This document shows positions 8,457-19,742 of a stretch of DNA of 64,000 bases, piece by piece (position 1 is the stretch's first letter; each line of letters begins with the position of its first letter). The translations under genes were made by a program, and so were the position numbers. Origin of the DNA: VAZQ01 sp963739385 (GTDB lineage Bacteria; Pseudomonadota; Alphaproteobacteria; Rhizobiales; Xanthobacteraceae); the NCBI GenBank assembly GCA_963739385.1, contig CAVUAI010000062.1, positions 1 through 64,000 on the forward strand, written 5' to 3'. Below the pieces are notes generated by a model, which saw only the letters and a list, made by a program, of their open reading frames with translations, ran no database searches and had not been told where the DNA came from.

Positions 8457-9638
8457 CGCCGCCCTCCCCTCAACGGCGTGACCTTGCGCGAGTTGGCCAC
8501 GAGGGTTCCGACGCGATTAGTGGCTTCGCGCAGCGGGCTGTCCGCCAAATGGGCGTAACGTGCGGTAGTGGACGTCTTGGCGTGCCCTAGTAGCTTTCCG
8601 ACAATCGGAAGGCGAGATCCGTCGCTGACTAAGCGCGGACGCGTAGCTGTGGCGCAGATCGTGGACGCGCAGGTCTTTATCCCCGCCGCGTTGCAGATCG
8701 CGTTCCATACTTTTTGGTACTCGCCGCGGCCCGGAAACAGTAGGTCTCCCCTCACCTCTAGCGTTCCCAGCAGTTCAATCGCCTGCGGCGACAACGGGAC
8801 GACATGTAGATTTTTTCTGCTTGGTGGTCGAGGCGGGCTTCGTCCATCGACCGACGTCCAAATCAAACTGATCCCACCGCGCGCTCAGGGCCTCGCCTAT
8901 GCGGCAGCCGGTCAGTAGGCACAGGGAGAACATGCGCCGCTGCCTGCTTGTCCTTGGCGTTCGCCAGTGCGTCCAGAAGGCGCGCGAGTTCGGCGGCGCT
9001 GAGATAGCGCTCCCGCTCGTGCTCCTGGTTGCGCTCAACACCCTTGGCCGGGTTGTCCGTGCGCCAGCCCTTTCGCATAGCCATCGAGAACATCTTGGAG
9101 AGTACCGCGAGAAACCGGTTCGCTAGGTACGGCCCGCGTTCGCTGACTTTACGGTGGAGGTTGGCCACGTCATTGAATTCGATTTCCCCAACCTTCGCGC
9201 CCCCAATAGCCTGCCGGATGCGCATCACCACCGCGTGATATTGCTTCTGCGTCGCAGGACGCCTCGTTGCCACATGCTCGGTCAGGAACACGTCGCAAAG
9301 CTCCGAGACGGTTGGCGAGGTCCGCTTCTCTTCGATATCGCCCTAGCGGGTCTTCGCCCTGATCAATGCGCCGTCGCTTTAACTCGGCGGCCTGCTGGCG
9401 GGCGGCAGTCAGGGACCATGACCGACGCGCGCCCGATGGTGTAGCGCCGCCCGCGGCCAGTGTGTGTGGTGTAGTTCAAGACGTAGGCACGGACACCACC
9501 GGCGGTGACACGCAGGCCGAAGCCTGGGACGTGCCCCTTTCCGCGTTCGTCTGGTGCATCCCAGTAAATTCTGTTGCCGCTCGGCGGGGCTGGCAGGCCG
9601 TCCACCAGCTTCTGCGTCAGACGTTCTCGCTCGGACAC
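8453..9638 (-). pseudogene. Tyrosine recombinase (phage-type integrase), multiply frameshifted
   Basis: Read across frames, the gene has the usual parts of a P4-like or Bradyrhizobium-island integrase. GTG 9638 starts an N-terminal arm-binding DUF4102-like domain (GLPAPPSGNRIYWD, GFGLRVTAGGVRAYVLNY). A SAM-like core-binding part follows (FLTEHVATRRPATQKQYHAV), and then the catalytic domain. Catalytic residues appear in order: Arg in LLTGCRIGEAL, HDLRHSY, LLGHAKTSTTARY with the nucleophile Tyr. At least five frame changes are needed, at about 9,415 (extra base), 9,343 (extra G), 8,940, 8,850 and 8,660. The normal length would be near 395 residues. The gene marks the right end of the island. 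Confidence 0.7.
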
Positions 9639-9825
9639 CGCATCCCCCGTGTCAGTACAGTGTCAGTCCCGATGACTGACCGTCGTGTCCGGCAGTGTCC
9701 ACTGAAAGTCATTTCAAGTCAACAGAAAGTCCCATTCTATCGAGGGTTCCCGCCGCTCGTATTGTTTTTTGTGTCAGTTCCCACGACTTAGAAATCGGCC
9801 AAAAACTGAGTAACAGTCACGCGGC
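9639..9825. other. Junction between the island and the chromosome
   Basis: No gene is seen. The stretch has repeated GTGTC/GTGTCAGT words and must contain the right attachment site of the island, since the integrase is on one side and a chromosomal oxidoreductase gene on the other. I see no tRNA gene here and cannot name the attachment core without the left end. Confidence 0.35.
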
Positions 9826-11074
9826 CTACCTGTTGAACCGTTCCGCGCCATAGGGAGTTGGATCGCAGAACGGCGTTTGTCCGGTCATCATCTCGGCCAG
9901 GAGCCGTCCGGTCGTTGGGCCAAGCGTCAATCCCCAGTGCGCGTGGCCATAGGCGAGCCATAGCCCGTCCTGTCCGGGCGCGCGGCCGATGACCGGCCGA
10001 GAATCGGGGAAGCACGGCCTGCTGCCCATCCAGGGCACAACATCCACCGGGTCTCCGAGCGGGAACAGGCCCTTGGCGGCCGGCAGCAACCGGTCGAACT
10101 GCACCGGCGTCGGCGCTGCGTCCCGGGCCGCGAACTCGGCCCCCGTTGTCAGCCGGATCCCCTGCTCCATGGGCGCCAGGCAATAGCCGATTTCGGTGTC
10201 GACCACTGGCCGCGAGAGCGCGGCATTCCCGGCGCCGCGGTAGTGGCGGTGATAACCTCGCTTGATGCCGAGCGGCAGCTTGATGCCGAGCGGGCCAAGG
10301 ACGTCGGGTGCGAACGGCCCGAGCGCCACCACGGCGGCCCCAGCGTCGAGTGGGCCGTCCGCAGTCTCGACCCGCCAGTGCCCATCGGTACGGCGGAGCG
10401 AGCGCGCGTTGCCGCTCAACACCACGCCGCCGAGCGCCGCGAACCGCGCCGCATAGGCCTTGGTTACAGCCAACGGGTTGGTCAGGCTGGCGACGCCTTG
10501 CCAATGCACGGCATGGCGAAAGACCGGCGTGAGGCTCGGCTCGAGCTCGCGCGCGGCGTCGACGTCGAGTGGGCGATAGGGGATGCCGAATTCCTGCGCG
10601 AGCGCAAATTCCCTCTTGAGTGCGCGAAAGGCGCGGTCGCTGCGGTAGACCTTGAGCCAGCCTTCCTTGCGCAAATAGCGCGCGGCGCCGGCCTCGGCCA
10701 GCAGCGTTTCGTGCTCGGCCACCGCGCGCGCGAATAACGGCCGCATAACGCGCACGGTCTCCATGAGCCGCTGCGGGCGAGAGGCGGCATGAAACGCAAT
10801 GAGCCAAGGCGCTACCTGCGGCAGGAAGCTCAGGTGATAGTTGGCTTCCGGCGAGCGCTTGAGCGCCACGCGCAGGAGGGCGACCGGATCCGACGGGGAA
10901 GGCGGGCGGAAAGATGGTATTGCCCTCGATCACGCCGGCGTTGCCGTACGACGTCTCCTCGCCGGGTGCTCGGCGATCAACCAGCGCAACCGCCAAGCCG
11001 CGTTTGGCGAGATGCAGACCAACCGAGGTGCCGACAATCCCCGCACCAAGCACGATGGCATCGACCCGCGCCAT
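9826..11074 (-). CDS. FAD-dependent D-amino-acid dehydrogenase-like oxidoreductase (frameshift at about 10,896)
   Basis: ATG 11074, after AGGAAAG, starts MARVDAIVLGAGIVGTSVGL, the FAD-binding Rossmann motif GxGxxG, followed by TSYGNAGVIEGNT as in DadA-like enzymes. At the G run 10895-10898 one extra base moves the rest of the protein into another frame. That frame continues with APWLIAFHAASRP and ends with the C-terminal FAD-binding region VIGRAPGQDGLWLAYGHAHW. The joined protein is about 415 residues, the normal length. Such flavoproteins oxidise D-amino acids or related amines to oxo acids and feed electrons to the respiratory chain. The substrate is not certain. The lesion is a homopolymer indel and may be a sequencing error. 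Confidence 0.75.
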
Positions 11075-11276
11075 GATCTTCTTTCCTGACAAGTTGCGTC
11101 GCCCGGAGGCGCGGACGGCCGAGCGCACCGACCTGCCACGTTCGGCCTTATCATATGGGGGCAATGCGTCGTTGCGGCACCCCGGCCGCGAGATTTCCTC
11201 TGTCGCGCGCCATTGAGCGCGCGTTGCCCCTACCCGCCCCGGCGTGTTAGGCGAACGGCGCGCCCTGGAGGATGTG

Positions 11277-11963
11277 ATGCATCAGCCACTCATCGTCGCC
11301 CCGTCGATCCTGTCCGCGGATTTCTCCAAGCTCGGCGAAGAGGTGCGCGCGGTCGACGCAGCCGGCGCCGACTGGATCCACGTCGACGTGATGGACGGGC
11401 ACTTCGTGCCCAATATTTCGATCGGTCCCGATGTCGTGAGGGCGCTGCGGCCGCATAGCAGGAAGCTTTTCGATGTGCACCTGATGATCGCCCCGTGCGA
11501 CCCTTATCTTGAGGCCTTCGCCAAGGCCGGGGCCGACCTCATCACGGTGCATGTGGAAGCCGGTCCCCATCTGCATCGCTCGTTGCAGACGATCCGCGCG
11601 CTCGGCAAGAAGGTTGGGGTGACGCTCAACCCCGGAACGCCGGAGAGCACGATCGAGCCGGTCATCGATCTCGTCGATCTTATTCTGGTGATGTCGGTCA
11701 ATCCCGGCTTCGGCGGGCAGACCTTCATTCCGTTCGCGATCGAAAAAATCTCGCGTCTGCGCGCGCTCGCTGGAGCGCGCCCGATCGACATCGAGCTCGA
11801 CGGCGGCGTCACGGCGGAGATCGCTCCGCGAGCGGTGCGGGCCGGCGCCAATGTCCTGGTCGCGGGCTCGGCGGTGTTCAAGGGCGGCAAGCCGGATGCG
11901 TATCGCAGCAACATCGACGCCATCCGCAAGGCCGCGGCGTTCGCGCGTGGGGAGGCAGCGTAG
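11277..11963 (+). CDS. rpe: Ribulose-phosphate 3-epimerase
   Basis: Interconverts D-ribulose 5-phosphate and D-xylulose 5-phosphate in the pentose phosphate and Calvin cycles. The 228-residue TIM barrel is complete: IVAPSILSADF at the start, HVDVMDGHFVPNISIGP with the metal-binding His and catalytic Asp, FDVHLMI, SVNPGFGGQ, and IELDGGV with the second Asp. I place the start at ATG 11277, five bases after GGAGG. An upstream in-frame start would only add residues outside the family's usual N-terminus. It stands alone on the plus strand, diverging from the dadA-like gene. Confidence 0.95.
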   Translation: MHQPLIVAPSILSADFSKLGEEVRAVDAAGADWIHVDVMDGHFVPNISIGPDVVRALRPHSRKLFDVHLMIAPCDPYLEAFAKAGADLITVHVEAGPHLHRSLQTIRALGKKVGVTLNPGTPESTIEPVIDLVDLILVMSVNPGFGGQTFIPFAIEKISRLRALAGARPIDIELDGGVTAEIAPRAVRAGANVLVAGSAVFKGGKPDAYRSNIDAIRKAAAFARGEAA

Positions 11964-12153
11964 GCCATCTCTGACGACAGCAAAGCCTTATCGTGCGAAG
12001 ACGGGGGGCGGACGCTGAGCTTCGGCGAAGCGTGGACTTGCTTGTCACGAACTGTTCAGGCGCCACCTCTGGCGTGCGCATGGGGCGCTGGTAAAATCAG
12101 AATGGGACCGGCGGCGGCAATTGCCCGTGGGCGTGGATTGTTGAGGACGGAAC

Positions 12154-12585
12154 ATGCCGAGCATCCGGATCATGGTTCTAGCTGCCGTGCTTGCGCTTTC
12201 CCTGCCCGCCGTCGCGGCCGCCGAGCCGGCCCTCGTCGCCGATCCGGAGCAATTTTGCGAAGAGGCTGTGAAGCGCATCCAGCGCAGCGCAAGCGATGCC
12301 GCCAATCTGATCGCCGTCACCGTCGGACGACCCCAGTCATCCGGTGACCTCAAGAATTTCCTGCAAATCCTTGAAGGCAAGGATTTTGATTTTACAAGGA
12401 AGATAATCGACAAGAACTACAACGATGCACTGCGACAGGTGGTCTTCTATTCGTACATCAAAAATTTGGGATTTGCCTATTTTCGCTTCAATTTCAAACG
12501 AACGAGCGCCGGCTGGATCCTGGCGAATTTTTCCTTCAAGGACGAAACAAACGAACTTCTTCCGAAGGATTTTGTCGAGCCGTAG
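12154..12585 (+). CDS. Exported hypothetical protein, 143 residues
   Basis: A classical signal peptide (MPSIRIMVLAAVLALSLPAVAAAEP, cut after AAA or AEP) is followed by a small domain with EQFCEEAVKRIQ and, near the end, FNFKRTSAGWILANFSFKDE. The C-terminal half resembles the beta sheet of small periplasmic NTF2-like proteins, but I cannot name a family. Base composition is lower in GC in the second half than in its neighbours. It lies between rpe and the hydroquinone reductase on the same strand, with gaps too wide for a tight operon. Confidence 0.7.
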   Translation: MPSIRIMVLAAVLALSLPAVAAAEPALVADPEQFCEEAVKRIQRSASDAANLIAVTVGRPQSSGDLKNFLQILEGKDFDFTRKIIDKNYNDALRQVVFYSYIKNLGFAYFRFNFKRTSAGWILANFSFKDETNELLPKDFVEP

Positions 12586-12702
12586 CGAAGAGCATTCGAG
12601 GTACCTGATGGCGTCCCTCTCCTGCAGGCGGCGCGAGATCAATTGCGCCAGCATCGCGGCCGCCCGCAATGCGCCGGTGCTGGCGCGACCGGAGGCCGCA
12701 AA

Positions 12703-13695
12703 ATGGGCGTTCTGATCGAGGGCGAGTGGCGTGACGGGGAGCTTCCGCAGGAAACCGGATCCGGCGGCGAGTTTCGGCGCGCGGACAGCCGCTTCCGCGA
12801 TCGTATCACCGCCGACGGCTCTTCGGGCTTCAAGGCCGAAGCAGGACGCTATCATCTCTACGTCGCGCACGGCTGCCCCTGGGCCCATCGTACGCTGATC
12901 TACCGGTCGGTGAAGAAGCTCGAAGGCGCGATCACGGTAGCCTATGCGATCCCCGGCCTGCGGCAGCAAGGTTGGATGTTCGCCGACGACCCTGCCTTTC
13001 CCGATTGCATCCCCGACACCATAAACGGCTTCCGCTACCTGCATGAGGCCTACACTGCGAGCGAGGCAAGCTACACAGGGAAGGTCACGGTGCCGACCTT
13101 GTGGGATACGAAGACGCGGCGGATCGTCAACAACGAATCCTCCGAGATTATCCGTATGTTGAACAGCGAGTTCGAGGCACTCGCCGGCGACGACACCGAC
13201 TTCTACCCGACACCGTTGCGCGCCGAGATCGATAGCCTCAACGACACCATTTACCTCAACGTCAACAACGGGGTCTATCGCTGCGCATTCGCGAAGTCAC
13301 AAGCCGCCTACGAAACAGCCTACGACGCGTTGTTCGCGACGCTCGACGAGCTTGAGGCCCGTCTCGGCCGGCAACGTTATCTGCTCGGCGGCCGGATCAC
13401 CGAGTTGGACTGGCGTCTGTTTCCGACGCTGGTGCGGTTCGACGTGGCGTATTTCTCGTTGTTTCGCTGCAACCGACAGCGCATCGCCGATTATCCCAAT
13501 CTCCTGAACTATATGCGGGAGCTCTACCAGATCCCGGGTGTCGCCGAGACGGTGAAAGCGCGCTATTACGTCATCAACTACTGGTCGATCGCCCGGCTCA
13601 ACCCGGTGGGCATCATCCCGAAAGGTACGCCGGTCGACTACACGCCGCCGCACGACCGCGCGCGGCTCCAGGCTGCGACCGCCGCTACGTCGTGA
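12703..13695 (+). CDS. Glutathionyl-hydroquinone reductase (Xi-class glutathione transferase)
   Basis: A 330-residue protein of the YqjG/PcpF/ECM4 type that reduces S-glutathionyl-(hydro)quinones back to hydroquinones. The catalytic cysteine lies in VAHGCPWAHRTLIYR (about residues 49-63). Other family marks are VPTLWDTKTRRIVNNESSEI and the C-terminal domain with LNDTIYLNVNNGVYRCAFAK and LGGRITELDWRLFPTLVRFD. The start ATG 12703 has GGAGG eight bases upstream. A frame extension to 12643 adds an unconserved tail and is rejected. The enzyme is cytosolic and protects against quinones. Confidence 0.9.
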   Translation: MGVLIEGEWRDGELPQETGSGGEFRRADSRFRDRITADGSSGFKAEAGRYHLYVAHGCPWAHRTLIYRSVKKLEGAITVAYAIPGLRQQGWMFADDPAFPDCIPDTINGFRYLHEAYTASEASYTGKVTVPTLWDTKTRRIVNNESSEIIRMLNSEFEALAGDDTDFYPTPLRAEIDSLNDTIYLNVNNGVYRCAFAKSQAAYETAYDALFATLDELEARLGRQRYLLGGRITELDWRLFPTLVRFDVAYFSLFRCNRQRIADYPNLLNYMRELYQIPGVAETVKARYYVINYWSIARLNPVGIIPKGTPVDYTPPHDRARLQAATAATS

Positions 13696-13771
13696 TCGCC
13701 GCGGTCAGGCAAAATGTCCGTGGCCGCGGCAACGCAGTGCCAAGCTTACGACAGGGCGGGCGGCCGCGCAG

Positions 13772-14176
13772 TCATTTCGGGGGCGTCGCGGAAATCTCGA
13801 TGGCGGCATAATAGGCGGCCAGATCGGCAATGTCCTGGTCGCCAAGATTCTGGACCACCAGCGTCATCAGGTCGTTCTTGCGCGCTCCCGAGCGATACTC
13901 CTCAAGCGACTTGACCAGATATCGCTCGGGCTGGCCGGCAAGATGCGGGGCTTCGGGCAGCTTGGAAATTCCATCGAGGCCGTGACAGGCCTGACACTGC
14001 AGAGCCTTGCGCCGGCCAGCGGCGATGTCACCCGCATTGGCGGTTACGCACGCCAGCAACGACAGAACTGCAAGCGCAACGGCAGGTGCGCCACGCCACT
14101 GGCGCACCGTTCCGGAAGTCACGATCGCGGAGAGCGTCGCGGTCGTTGCACGCGCGATCCTGCTTTTCGGCTTCAC
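13772..14176 (-). CDS. Cytochrome c, class I, exported
   Basis: A GTG start at 14176 overlaps the stop of the upstream sugar dehydrogenase (GTGA). A hydrophobic export segment (VALAVLSLLACVTANA) precedes a mono-haem domain of about 85 residues with CQACHG, the distal loop with PHLAGQPERYLVKSLEEYRSG and a methionine in KNDLMTLVVQNL as the likely sixth ligand. The pattern is that of the small cytochromes c that follow PQQ-type dehydrogenases and carry electrons to the oxidase in the periplasm. Overlap and order support joint function with the upstream gene. Confidence 0.85.
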   Translation of the reverse strand: MKPKSRIARATTATLSAIVTSGTVRQWRGAPAVALAVLSLLACVTANAGDIAAGRRKALQCQACHGLDGISKLPEAPHLAGQPERYLVKSLEEYRSGARKNDLMTLVVQNLGDQDIADLAAYYAAIEISATPPK

Positions 14177-15438
14177 TGACCCTCGTACCAGATGCGGTAG
14201 ATCGCTCCGGCAAAGTCGTCGGAGACCAGGATCGATCCATCCGGAAGCTGGGCGATATCGACTGGCCGGCCGAGATATTCTCCATTCTCGGTCAGCCAGC
14301 CTTCCGCGAACACCTCGGTCTTGTCGGCGGTGCCGTCTCCTTTGATGGGCGTGAACATCACCCGGGCGCCGACCGGCGTGGTGCGATTCCAGGAGCCATG
14401 CTGCGCGGAGAGGATGCCGCCGCGGTATCGCTGCGGAAACATTCGCCCGGTATAGAACGTCATGCCGAGATCGGCGGCGTGGGCATCCATTTCGACCTGC
14501 GGGAAAGTCACGTCGGCGGGCGGCGCCTGATCCTTGTATTCATTCGTGCGCGTCTTGCCGCCGCCGAAATAGGGAAAGCCGAAATTCATGCCCGCCTTGT
14601 CGGCGCGGTTGAGCTCGCCGGGCGGCTGATTGTCGCCCATTCCATCGACCTGGTTGTCGGTGAACCAGAGCGCGCGGTCCCTTGCGTTGAAATCCATGCC
14701 CACCGAATTGCGTACCCCCCAGGCGAAGACGTCACGGTCCTTACCCTCACGACTCATGCGGACGATGCCGCCGATGCCGGTCTTCTTGTAAAGATCCATC
14801 TTCTCCGGCGCGAACACGTTGAACGGCTGTCCGAGTGTAATGTAGAGCTTGTCGTCCGGTCCGATCCGGCACACCCGTGCGGTGTGGTTGTAGGATTCTT
14901 CCTCGCGCGGGATCAATTCCCCCTGCTTGACGACCACGAAGGCAGCCACGTCCGGTCCTTCGTAGAAAAATTCGGCGGCGGGGAAGACGAGCACGCGGTT
15001 CTGCTCGGCAATGAAGAGGAAGCCGTCCTTGGAGAAACAGACGCCGTTCGGGACGGCAAAGGCGATGGAGGGGGCGAACTCCTTGACTTCGTCGGCGACG
15101 CGATCCTTGTCGCGGTCGGTGACGGCCCAAACCTTGCTCTTGCGTGTGCCCACGAACGTCACGACCCCCTGCGGCCCCACCGCCATGTGACGGGCATCCG
15201 GCACGATGGCATAGAGCCCGATCTTGAACCCGCGCGGCAGCTTGATCCGGGCTAGGTTCTTCTTGATCGCGTCCGCCTTTGTCCCGGTTTGCGGAACGTG
15301 CGGGATCTCCATCGGAGTGCCGGTGGTCTTGAACTCCGAGAGTTTTTCGAGATTGCCGGCGGTCGGCTGCTGCGCGTAGGTCCAGGCAGGCCATCCGAGC
15401 ACGAACGCCGCGGCGGCGCACAGAAGTGCTTTCCTCAT
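14173..15438 (-). CDS. PQQ-dependent sugar dehydrogenase (soluble glucose/sorbosone dehydrogenase family)
   Basis: A 421-residue exported protein (signal peptide cut after TYA-QQ). The six-bladed beta-propeller of the GSDH family is seen from LPRGFKIGLYA on, with NGVCFSKDGFLFIAEQNRVL, KLYITLGQPFNV, GVRNSVGMDFN and PDGSILVSDDFAGAIYRI. Members oxidise aldoses or sorbosone with PQQ as cofactor and pass electrons to a cytochrome c. The next gene is just such a cytochrome and overlaps this one by four bases. The exact sugar cannot be told from sequence. Cofactor genes are not in the window. Confidence 0.85.
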   Translation of the reverse strand: MRKALLCAAAAFVLGWPAWTYAQQPTAGNLEKLSEFKTTGTPMEIPHVPQTGTKADAIKKNLARIKLPRGFKIGLYAIVPDARHMAVGPQGVVTFVGTRKSKVWAVTDRDKDRVADEVKEFAPSIAFAVPNGVCFSKDGFLFIAEQNRVLVFPAAEFFYEGPDVAAFVVVKQGELIPREEESYNHTARVCRIGPDDKLYITLGQPFNVFAPEKMDLYKKTGIGGIVRMSREGKDRDVFAWGVRNSVGMDFNARDRALWFTDNQVDGMGDNQPPGELNRADKAGMNFGFPYFGGGKTRTNEYKDQAPPADVTFPQVEMDAHAADLGMTFYTGRMFPQRYRGGILSAQHGSWNRTTPVGARVMFTPIKGDGTADKTEVFAEGWLTENGEYLGRPVDIAQLPDGSILVSDDFAGAIYRIWYEGQ

Positions 15439-15566
15439 GTCTTCCTCCCTATCGTCGTTCTTGGTTGTGAAGTCTTACCGATCACCCCGAACTCCTTCCG
15501 GATTGCCCTCGCCGAAGCGGCAACCGCCGGCGGCCAATCCAGGCCCTCCGTCCCGATCCCGATGCT

Positions 15567-17159
15567 TCAGTTTCTCTTCGCCAGAAACGCCCGCGCAGCC
15601 GCAATGTCGGGACGTACGGGGTCGCCATTCTCCGCAAGCGACGCGGCGGCGGCGTAGTGCTGCCTCGCTCTCGTCGCGTCGCCTGCCCTGTCGGCGGCCT
15701 TGGCCGCGCCGACCGCGGCGCCGAGACGGTTGGGCTCCTTCCTGAGCGTGCCTTCAAAGGCGGCAAGCGCCTCCTTCGCCATTCCGCGCTCGAGCAACAT
15801 GGCGCCATAGAGCTCGCGCGCCGGAGCGATGGGGCCGGGCGTGACTGGTGCTTTCTCGGTCCTGTCTTCGGCATCCGCCGCCGCCCCCATGGCCCTGAGC
15901 GCCTCATCGTATTGCCCTTGCGCGTACAGCAGCCATGCGCTCGCGATCTGGTACTGGATGTCGACCTGCTCCCCCCAGTAGGCGTCCCTGGCATCGCGCA
16001 GCTTGTCGCGCAGCTCGGCAAGCTTTGCGATGTCGGCCTTGGCGGCGTCGGGCTTGCCGGAGCGCGCACCTCCGAGCGCACGCGCGAAATGGGTGATCGC
16101 CATCACATGCGCGAATTTGGTCGGCCGAACGCCGAGCGCCGCAGCGCCGCTCCAATCCCCCCGCTCGACCATGTAGCGCGCGGGAGAGGCTGCGAGTGCG
16201 AAGTTCGCGCCCGGTGAGTCCGGGCTGAAGCTGGTCGACGATGCCATCTCGTCGATGACGGCGCGCGCCTCCTTGTCCTGCCCGAGCTGGAGATAGGCGT
16301 AGACCATGTAGTCCTGCCCATGCAGCTGATCGCCGTATTCCTTGTCGGCCTTGGCGGCCCGCACCGATGCACCGTTGGCCGCGATCGACTCTTTCCAATA
16401 GCCGACGCGCGTGAAGATATGGGACGGCATGTGTTGCGCATGCGGCGCGGTCGGCGCGATCTTGGAATACCGCGTCGCGGCGTCCAGGCCCTTCTCGGCA
16501 ATCGGCGGATAATCGTATGAGTGGATCAGATAGTGGGCGACGCCGGGATGCTGCGGCTGGCGCTTGAAGATATCCTCCAGGATGGCCGCCGCCCTGAGCT
16601 GGTTGGCGTAAGTCTTGTCGGCAGGCAAAGCGGCAACGTCGAGCGCGAGCGCGTAGTAGATCTGCGCCTCGTCATCACCGGGATAGCGCTGGGCGAGTGC
16701 CTCCATCGCCTTGAGATAGGCCAGCACGCGCGAGCGGTGGTCGATCTTGTCGTAATCGGAGTAGAACGTGCCGAGCGCGGCGATGAATTCGTTCTCGCGT
16801 GCCGTCTTCGCTCCAATGGCTTTGGCCTTCTGGATAGCCGCAAGGCCTTGCGCCAGATTGGTCGCAGGCGGGATGCTGAATGGATTGAGCAGCAGGCTCT
16901 GCGCGACGCCCCAATAGGCGATCGCGCATTCCGGGTCCGCCTTGATCGCGTCCTCAAAGATGTCCCTCGCTGCGCTGTACCAGAACGAGTGCTGGTAGCG
17001 CATGCCGCGGTCGAATCGGCGCTGGGCCGCGTCGTTGCACGAAGTCTCGAAATGCACAGTGCCGAGGCGCTGCTCGGATGTGTCCTGCGCAGTTGCGGAT
17101 GGCATCATCGAAGCGCCGAGCGTGGCGGCGAACACAGCGGCTAGCGATGACCTGATCAT
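15567..17159 (-). CDS. Exported TPR-repeat protein, 530 residues
   Basis: Signal peptide MIRSSLAAVFAATLGASMMP, cut near ATAQD. The mature part holds tetratricopeptide-type helical repeats: RRFDRGMRYQHSFWYSAARD, CAIAYWGVAQSLL, PHAQHMPSHIFTRVGYW and several C-terminal repeats rich in Ala. HYLIHSYDYP and HAQHMPSHIF are marks of a family of periplasmic TPR proteins of about 550 residues. No catalytic motif is seen, so it may be a binding scaffold. GGAGG lies six bases before ATG 17159. It is upstream of the sugar-dehydrogenase operon on the same strand, 128 bases away, and could be co-expressed. Confidence 0.8.
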   Translation of the reverse strand: MIRSSLAAVFAATLGASMMPSATAQDTSEQRLGTVHFETSCNDAAQRRFDRGMRYQHSFWYSAARDIFEDAIKADPECAIAYWGVAQSLLLNPFSIPPATNLAQGLAAIQKAKAIGAKTARENEFIAALGTFYSDYDKIDHRSRVLAYLKAMEALAQRYPGDDEAQIYYALALDVAALPADKTYANQLRAAAILEDIFKRQPQHPGVAHYLIHSYDYPPIAEKGLDAATRYSKIAPTAPHAQHMPSHIFTRVGYWKESIAANGASVRAAKADKEYGDQLHGQDYMVYAYLQLGQDKEARAVIDEMASSTSFSPDSPGANFALAASPARYMVERGDWSGAAALGVRPTKFAHVMAITHFARALGGARSGKPDAAKADIAKLAELRDKLRDARDAYWGEQVDIQYQIASAWLLYAQGQYDEALRAMGAAADAEDRTEKAPVTPGPIAPARELYGAMLLERGMAKEALAAFEGTLRKEPNRLGAAVGAAKAADRAGDATRARQHYAAAASLAENGDPVRPDIAAARAFLAKRN

Positions 17160-17422
17160 GGTCGCCTCCAGGTTCTTGTCGCGCGATTGGGACGAGGACG
17201 ACGAACGCCATCGAGCCTACCAAAAGCTCCGCCGGCGGGCAATTTCGACATGTCGCCTCGAGCAGTCGGGCCGAATTGAGGTTGCCGCGGTGATCTGCTA
17301 CAGCGCGCTCTGGTGTTTCCCGCGCGAGCGGTCTCCATGGCTACCGGAGCACGATGACCCGGATCGGGACCATGGGCCCGCGCGTGCGCGGGGCAGATTA
17401 CGCTCAACGACAAGGTCGTCTT

Positions 17423-18784
<1,362 letters not shown>

Positions 18785-18842
18785 ACGCCCGAGGCTGCTC
18801 CCCTGCACGAATCGCCCCGCGCCGCACAAGGAGAGGTGCCTA

Positions 18843-19742
18843 GTGGCCGCCTGGACGATCGGTGCCGTGAGCGTCACCCGGGTGGAAGAGCAGATCGGAT
18901 TTGCAAGCTTCTCGCCGGAGCAATACCTCGCGGGGCTCGAGCGCGAGGTGCTGCGGCGGCATCTGTCGTGGCTCGTGCCGCATCACTATTCCCCCGAACA
19001 CGACCGGCTTGTCACGAGCGTGCATTCCTGGCTCATCCGCACCGACCGGCACACGATCCTGCTCGACTGCTGCGGAGGAAATCACAAGGAACGCCCCGGC
19101 CTGGCGCGTTTCCATCAACGCGATACGCCTTATCTCGCACGCCTGCGCGAGGCCGGCGCGGCGCCCGAGGACATCGACATCGTGCTCTGCACGCATCTGC
19201 ATGCAGACCATGTCGGTTGGAACACGATGCTCCGTGACGGCCGCTGGGTGCCGACCTTCCCCAACGCCAAATACCTGTTCTCGCGCACCGAGAACGAATA
19301 CGGCGATCCCCGCCGCAACCCCGCCGCGGACGCCGATCCGCAACGCGGCCGCGCCTACCGCGACAGCGTGCTCCCGGTGATCGAGGCCGGCCAGGCAGTG
19401 CTGCTCGACGGTGCACACGCCATCGACCACGCGATGCTGATCGAGCCTGCGCCGGGGCATACGCCGGGGCATGTCATTCTCCGGCTGCGCGATCGCGGAC
19501 AACATGCGCTTTTCTGCGGCGACGTCGTGCATCACCCGCTGCAAATCTATGCGCCGCAATGGAACTCGCGCTTCTGTGAATTGCCGGAGGCTGCACGTGC
19601 CACCCGCCGCCGTGTGCTGGAATATTGCGCCGAGCACGGCGCGCTGCTCTTTCCCGTGCATTTCGGCGCCCCGCATGTCGCAGCCATCACGCGCGCCGCG
19701 GAGGGCTTTTCGCTGCGCTTTGTTCCGGGTCAAGTTGACTGA
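18843..19742 (+). CDS. Metallo-beta-lactamase-fold hydrolase
   Basis: A 299-residue protein with the binuclear metal site motif CTHLHADHVGWN (HxHxDH). Further metal ligands lie in PAPGHTPGHVILRL and FCGDVVHHPLQI, and in the C-terminal VHFGAPH. It is of the class that includes quorum-quenching lactonases and related hydrolases, with the long N-terminal strand pair typical of that branch. No signal peptide, so it is cytosolic. The start is GTG 18843, after AGGAGAGGTGCCTA. The gap of 58 bases from purB allows co-transcription. The substrate is unknown. Confidence 0.85.
   Translation: MAAWTIGAVSVTRVEEQIGFASFSPEQYLAGLEREVLRRHLSWLVPHHYSPEHDRLVTSVHSWLIRTDRHTILLDCCGGNHKERPGLARFHQRDTPYLARLREAGAAPEDIDIVLCTHLHADHVGWNTMLRDGRWVPTFPNAKYLFSRTENEYGDPRRNPAADADPQRGRAYRDSVLPVIEAGQAVLLDGAHAIDHAMLIEPAPGHTPGHVILRLRDRGQHALFCGDVVHHPLQIYAPQWNSRFCELPEAARATRRRVLEYCAEHGALLFPVHFGAPHVAAITRAAEGFSLRFVPGQVD

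Noticed and set aside
14086..15255. A 389-codon plus-strand open frame opposite the sugar dehydrogenase
   Set aside because: Antisense shadow; the minus strand has a signal peptide and propeller motifs.
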